Assembly: GCF_040958695.1 (NCBI RefSeq)
Contig: NZ_CP162599.1
Coordinates: 1,274,001-1,338,000, forward strand
DNA from: Ornithinibacillus sp. 4-3
GTDB lineage: Bacteria; Bacillota; Bacilli; Bacillales; Amphibacillaceae
Reading direction: 5' to 3'
DNA: 64,000 nucleotides
A model generated the notes under the pieces. It saw only the letters and a list, made by a program, of their open reading frames with translations, ran no database searches and was not told the origin of the DNA. The translations under genes and the position numbers were made by a program. This document shows, piece after piece, positions 60,292 through 64,000 of this stretch. How positions within the stretch are numbered: position 1 is the stretch's first letter; each line of letters begins with the position of its first letter.

Positions 60292-61278
60292 ATGAAAGCA
60301 TTTGTTTATGAATATGGGAAGTTAAAATTAAAAGAGATGTCTACTCCAGTTGCAAAGGTTGATGAAGTTGTAGTCAAATTAAAGGTATCTGGGTTAAATC
60401 GCAGAGATTTATATATTCCAAATCGTTTAGGGCCAGATAAAGAGGCATTAATTTTAGGTTCTGACGGAGCTGGGGTAATTGAACATGTAGGTGCAGAGGT
60501 AAAAGATATTAATGTAGGTGACGAAGTAATTATTAATCCAGCTTTACGTTGGGAGAAGAATAGTGATGCTCCACCTGCTGGATTTGATATTCTTGGAATG
60601 CCTGATCATGGCACATTTGCAGAACGAATTGTTCTTGCTGCTAATCAGGTAGAGAAGAAACCAGCTCATTTAACATGGGAACAATCAGGCGTTTTAGGTT
60701 TAGCCGCATTAACTGCCTATCGTGCTACTTTTACAAAAGGTCAATTACAGAAAGGACAAACCTTATTTGTTCCTGGTGTTGGTAGTGGTGTTGCAACCTT
60801 TATTGTATGTTATGCTAAGCATATTGGTGCAAGAGTAATTGTAACTTCTAGAAGTGAGGAAAAACGTGAACATGCATTAAAGGTGCTTGGAGTCGATAAA
60901 GCCATTGATACAAATGGAGATTGGCAGGAAGAGTTGAAGGGTGAAACAATTGATTTAGTTATCGATAGTGTTGGGGAAGCGACATTTAACCGATCCTTGG
61001 AAGTATTAAAGCAAGGAGGGAAAATAGTTGTTTTCGGAGCAACAACAGATGATACTGTTCAGCTTAACTTACGTGAATTTTTCTACGGTCAATATCAATT
61101 AATTGGTTCGACAATGGGGAGTAGAGAAGAGTTTAAAGCAATGCTTGAGTTTATTGCAACACATGGGATTTATCCAGAAATTGCAAAATCATTCCCATTA
61201 GAACAAGCAGAGGCTGCTTTCCAAATGCTAGACAAAAGTGAACAATTTGGAAAAATTGCTTTGTTAATAGAAAAGTAA
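60292..61278 (+). CDS. Zinc-independent MDR oxidoreductase (quinone-reductase-like, YogA type)
   Basis: 328 residues of the medium-chain dehydrogenase/reductase superfamily: VSGLNRRDLYIPNRLGP, LGSDGAGVIEHVG, VGDEVIINP, and a cofactor fold with FVPGVGSGVATFIVCYAKHIGARVIVTSRSEEK (NADPH-type). Catalytic zinc ligands are not in the usual places, so a quinone-oxidoreductase-like, zinc-free enzyme is more likely. ATG 60292 follows AAATGGAGG. It is monocistronic between the aminotransferase and the EamA gene. The substrate is unknown. Confidence 0.85.
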   Translation: MKAFVYEYGKLKLKEMSTPVAKVDEVVVKLKVSGLNRRDLYIPNRLGPDKEALILGSDGAGVIEHVGAEVKDINVGDEVIINPALRWEKNSDAPPAGFDILGMPDHGTFAERIVLAANQVEKKPAHLTWEQSGVLGLAALTAYRATFTKGQLQKGQTLFVPGVGSGVATFIVCYAKHIGARVIVTSRSEEKREHALKVLGVDKAIDTNGDWQEELKGETIDLVIDSVGEATFNRSLEVLKQGGKIVVFGATTDDTVQLNLREFFYGQYQLIGSTMGSREEFKAMLEFIATHGIYPEIAKSFPLEQAEAAFQMLDKSEQFGKIALLIEK

Positions 61279-61435
61279 AAAAAAGCAATTAATGAACAAT
61301 AATTTATAAGAAAAAGGTATAGTGGATAGTCATATAAAAATGATTAATACTATGTCTTTTTCTTGTTGTAAAATGTTAAATCACAATCATTATTTAGATT
61401 TAATGTTAAATTTATAAAGAGAGAGAATCAATCAC

Positions 61436-62308
61436 ATGTATTTTTTTATGATCGTTTTATGCTTAATATGGGGCTTTAATTTTGTAATTATGAAACTAGG
61501 AAATGACTTTTTTCCTCCCGGGGAGTTTGCTACACTAAGGTTTTTGACTGGTGCAATAGTACTTATTCTTGTATGTGTATGGAGAAAAACACCACTTCCT
61601 CATAAATCAGATTTAAAATGGCTTATTTTATGCGGTTTTTTCCAGACTGCTTATTTTAATATCGCTATCCAAATATCACTTAATTACATTAGTGCAGGTC
61701 TTACTTCTGTTTTAACTTATAGTATGCCGCTTTTTTTATCACTCATGGCTCATAAATGGATTCCTGGAGAAAGGCTAGCAGTAAAACAAACTATTGGAAT
61801 TATTATCGGCATTATGGGACTGTTTATTGCGATGAATATTCAATCAGGAGGATCCGTATGGATTATGTTACTTGGTCTAAGCTCGGCTGTTTCTTGGGCG
61901 ATAGCTAATTTACTTTTTAAATTGAAATTAAAGCATAGTGATACAGTGCAATTTACGACTTGGCAAATGACAATTGGGGCGCTAGGATTATTAATGTATA
62001 CTTTATTATTTGAACATGGTGAATCTCAATGGGGAGTAGTGCCAGTTATTTACATATTGTATTCTGGTATTATTGCCTCTGCACTAGCCTTTGTGATGTG
62101 GAATTACATATTGCGACGTACAGAAGCGAGCAAGGCTTCAATGTCTTTGCTATTAGTACCAATTATGGGAGTAATTTGCGGATATATCTTTTTAAATGAA
62201 AATCTAAGTATGGTAACAATGATTGGGGTTTTCCTTGTATTATTAGGAATACGTTTTGTAAATAGTCCAAACCAGGAACGAAAAGCGCAGAGCGCCCGTA
62301 CAAGCTAA
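61436..62308 (+). CDS. EamA/DMT family transporter with a repeat-derived C-terminus
   Basis: 290 residues with ten hydrophobic segments in two EamA halves: LIWGFNFVIMKLGNDFFPPGEFATLRFLTGA (~9-40) and LSSAVSWAIANLLFKLKLKHS (~148-168). It resembles drug/metabolite exporters of the RhaT/YdcZ type; the substrate is unknown. The ribosome site is weak (GAGAGAG). The last residues RKAQSARTS and the stop codon are encoded inside the dispersed repeat that starts near 62275, so the C-terminus has been replaced or extended by the repeat. Confidence 0.85.
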   Translation: MYFFMIVLCLIWGFNFVIMKLGNDFFPPGEFATLRFLTGAIVLILVCVWRKTPLPHKSDLKWLILCGFFQTAYFNIAIQISLNYISAGLTSVLTYSMPLFLSLMAHKWIPGERLAVKQTIGIIIGIMGLFIAMNIQSGGSVWIMLLGLSSAVSWAIANLLFKLKLKHSDTVQFTTWQMTIGALGLLMYTLLFEHGESQWGVVPVIYILYSGIIASALAFVMWNYILRRTEASKASMSLLLVPIMGVICGYIFLNENLSMVTMIGVFLVLLGIRFVNSPNQERKAQSARTS

Positions 62309-62575
62309 AAACGCGACGTCACGAGCATAACGTCCTGCACTAGTACATCCTGTACGTCAAAAAACGTAGAGATTGGAGTGGCACAACCGAGATAAAGAAA
62401 ACATGCCCCTTTAGGGGTATCCGACGTTAGGCTTTAGCCTGGTTTTAGTCGGGCTTCCTTATAAAACAGATAAAACAGAACCGATGTTGACTATTGTAAG
62501 GTGGCTCGTTAGCTCTTAGTTTTTGGCGCTCGGAGCTAGACATAGCTAGCTCTGAATAAGAATAATTTGTGCAAA
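62275..62575. repeat. Dispersed intergenic repeat, long copy
   Basis: Ends GGAACGAAAAGCGCAGAGCG and CGCTCGGAGCTAGACATAGC, with GC-rich inner parts (GACGTCACGAGCATAACGTC, CCTGTACGTC). Similar ends occur at 56705-56790, and inner words at 50400-50535 and 58385-58420. The composition differs sharply from the AT-rich flanks. This type of several-hundred-base repeat with GTCTAGCTC...AGCGC ends is common between Bacillaceae genes. Confidence 0.7.
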
Positions 62576-62657
62576 ACTTTTATACTTTTTTATCTCCCAA
62601 AAAAGTGAAGATAGTATATCACGTAATGTTTAAAATGATTATCGGTAAAGAATACAG

Positions 62658-62694
62658 AAAAAGGAGCTATCATGCATTGATGACAGCTCCTTTT
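62658..62694. terminator. Bidirectional terminator
   Basis: AAAAGGAGCTATCAT pairs with ATGACAGCTCCTTTT (one mismatch). It lies 7 bp after the M20 stop on the minus strand and would also stop plus-strand transcription. Confidence 0.85.
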
Positions 62695-62700
62695 CCATTC

Positions 62701-64000
62701 TTATCCAAACTTCTTCATTAAATATGCCATATGAACAATACCTTCTTCAAAATCTGTTAGACGAATAGATTCATTTGGCGAGTGGGCTTTTGAATTTACC
62801 CAGCCAACTCCTGTACTAACTACAGGTACTGCTAGGCGATTCCCAAATTCATACATTGGGCCTGTTCCCGCTGAATTTGGTGCAATTACTACTTCTCTTT
62901 CATAGGTATCTTTGGCTGTTTGGACAACTAAATCTACAAAAGGATCATCAAAATCAGAACGATATGCAAATTGTCCATTGAGAGAAGATACTTTTACATC
63001 GGTGAAGCCATGTTTATCTAAATGACGACGTACACATTCCACAATGTGGTTAGGGTCTTGTCCGGGAACTAAACGGCAATCGAGTTTTGCCATTGCCTTT
63101 TTCGGAAGAACGGTTTTACTTCCTTCACCATAGTAACCACTTTCTAACCCACAAATAGTCATTGTCGGATCAAAAACCATTGCTTCACGTGGGTCCTGAT
63201 TTTTATTTTTAGTAATTAGCGGTCGCTTTAAACCGTATAATTTTTCAAGAGCTTCTTCATTAAATGGAAGGTTACGAACAATTTCTAGCTCTTTTTCTGT
63301 TGGCGGAATGATTCCGTCATGGAATCCTTCTACAATAATTTCATTGTTCTCATTTCGCATAGAAGCTAATGCATGTACAAGGCGCCAAGCAGCATTGTCC
63401 ACATATGCTCCAACAGACGAATGTAGGTCGAAATCAGCCCCCTCACAGATTAGATCCATATAAGCCATCCCTTTAATTCCAGCAACCATGCTAACACGGT
63501 CTTGTTCATCTTTGCCACCAAATTCCCAAATACAAGCATTTGCTTGGAATAAATCAGTATATTTAGCGAGATAAGGAGTTAGATTAGGGCTACCAATTTC
63601 TTCTTCGCCTTCAATAAGAAATTTAATATTACAAGGAAGTCCATCTTCTAATTCTTGTAATGCTTTAATTGCAGAAAGACGAGCGATTAAGTCCCCTTTA
63701 TTATCTGCTACACCTCTAGCAAATAAAGTTCCATCTACATTTGTTAAGCTGAAAGGTTCTGTTTTCCATTCTTCCAGTGGTTCAGGTGGTTGGACATCGT
63801 AATGATTGTAAAATAATAATGTCTTATTAGAATTTCCATTTTTCCCCGCTGCAAAGAATCCATAGATAACAGGATTTCCACCAAGGTCATCAAGTATCTT
63901 TACTTCACCGTTTAATTCTTCAATAAATTTCACAACTTGATTAACAGCTTCAGGAATTCCCTTGTTTTGTGCAGAAATAGAAGGGGTGCTTATATACTTA
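62701..64000 (-). CDS. M20 family peptidase/deacylase, C-terminal part (5' end outside window)
   Basis: The minus-strand frame is still open at base 64000 (KYISTPSISAQNKGIPEAVN before the internal GTG at 63933), so only the N-terminal few residues are missing. Motifs: YNHYDVQPPEPLEEWKTEPF (first metal His/Asp region), FARGVADNKGDL (bridging Asp), FLIEGEEEIGSP (catalytic Glu pair), FDLHSSVGAYVDNAAW (dimerisation domain) and VNSKAHSPNESIRLTDFEEGI (last metal His). It resembles M20 dipeptidases and carnosinase-like proteins rather than the AbgB-type copies at 47 and 51 kb. The expected activity is hydrolysis of a dipeptide or N-acyl amino acid. Confidence 0.9.
   Translation of the reverse strand, partial: KYISTPSISAQNKGIPEAVNQVVKFIEELNGEVKILDDLGGNPVIYGFFAAGKNGNSNKTLLFYNHYDVQPPEPLEEWKTEPFSLTNVDGTLFARGVADNKGDLIARLSAIKALQELEDGLPCNIKFLIEGEEEIGSPNLTPYLAKYTDLFQANACIWEFGGKDEQDRVSMVAGIKGMAYMDLICEGADFDLHSSVGAYVDNAAWRLVHALASMRNENNEIIVEGFHDGIIPPTEKELEIVRNLPFNEEALEKLYGLKRPLITKNKNQDPREAMVFDPTMTICGLESGYYGEGSKTVLPKKAMAKLDCRLVPGQDPNHIVECVRRHLDKHGFTDVKVSSLNGQFAYRSDFDDPFVDLVVQTAKDTYEREVVIAPNSAGTGPMYEFGNRLAVPVVSTGVGWVNSKAHSPNESIRLTDFEEGIVHMAYLMKKFG

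Noticed and set aside
1..64000. CRISPR array, prophage, secondary-metabolite cluster, tRNA or rRNA
   Set aside because: No regularly spaced repeats, phage structural genes, NRPS/PKS domains or RNA gene signatures were seen.

Overview
The window is about 64 kb of a low-GC, spore-forming Bacillaceae chromosome. Two YjcZ-type small proteins, a bacillithiol-linked YtxJ protein, a CydABS/CydDC cytochrome bd operon, a PyrR-type leader, a TPP riboswitch and Bacillus-like Shine-Dalgarno sites all point this way. A marine or soil genus near Oceanobacillus or Virgibacillus would fit, but no rRNA or housekeeping marker is present to fix the genus. I saw no tRNA, rRNA, CRISPR array or prophage.

Region 1 (1-8.3 kb) starts with the 3' part of a CodA-like amidohydrolase, a small LSm-like protein and two YjcZ proteins. 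Next is a decayed signalling/surface locus: a broken hybrid histidine kinase on the minus strand and a broken LPXTG SdrD-type surface protein on the plus strand are joined near 4075, as if one deletion removed the 5' halves of two divergent genes. An intact SARP-type response regulator follows. An NCS2 uracil permease then sits behind a textbook pyr attenuator, next to a broken Fic/Doc toxin.

Region 2 (8.3-28.6 kb) is ordinary metabolism: NDH-2, riboswitch-controlled ThiT, a large permease, VOC and LURP-one proteins, a GntR/threonine aldolase/SLC1 symporter group, TetR and PadR regulators with clear operator-like repeats, cydAB plus a CydS-like third subunit and cydDC, a coiled-coil protein, YtxJ and an SDR-like protein.

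Region 3 (28.6-58.2 kb) is a catabolic island. It holds six paralogous family-5 (oligopeptide/nickel type) lipoprotein solute-binding proteins, none with a permease or ATPase gene nearby. Most are linked to one degradative enzyme or operon: a NodB-fold deacetylase, a DAO-type FAD oxidoreductase, and two tandem copies of an AbgB-like M20 amidohydrolase. A 2-hydroxyacid dehydrogenase followed by two MmgE/PrpD proteins forms another operon, and two LysR regulators sit at divergent junctions. Debris is plentiful: dapA-like, GntR-like and peptidase-C45-like remnants, an SBP 5' stub, two copies of an IS3-family 3' end, and a complete IS1182-family element at the right side.

Region 4 (58.2-64 kb) has a sodium:solute symporter (ending region 3), a class-V aminotransferase, an MDR oxidoreductase, an EamA transporter whose C-terminus is encoded by a dispersed repeat, and the 3' part of another M20 peptidase.

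The most interesting theme is the orphan-SBP island: many binding proteins, each paired with its own enzyme, that must share a permease encoded elsewhere or act without one.
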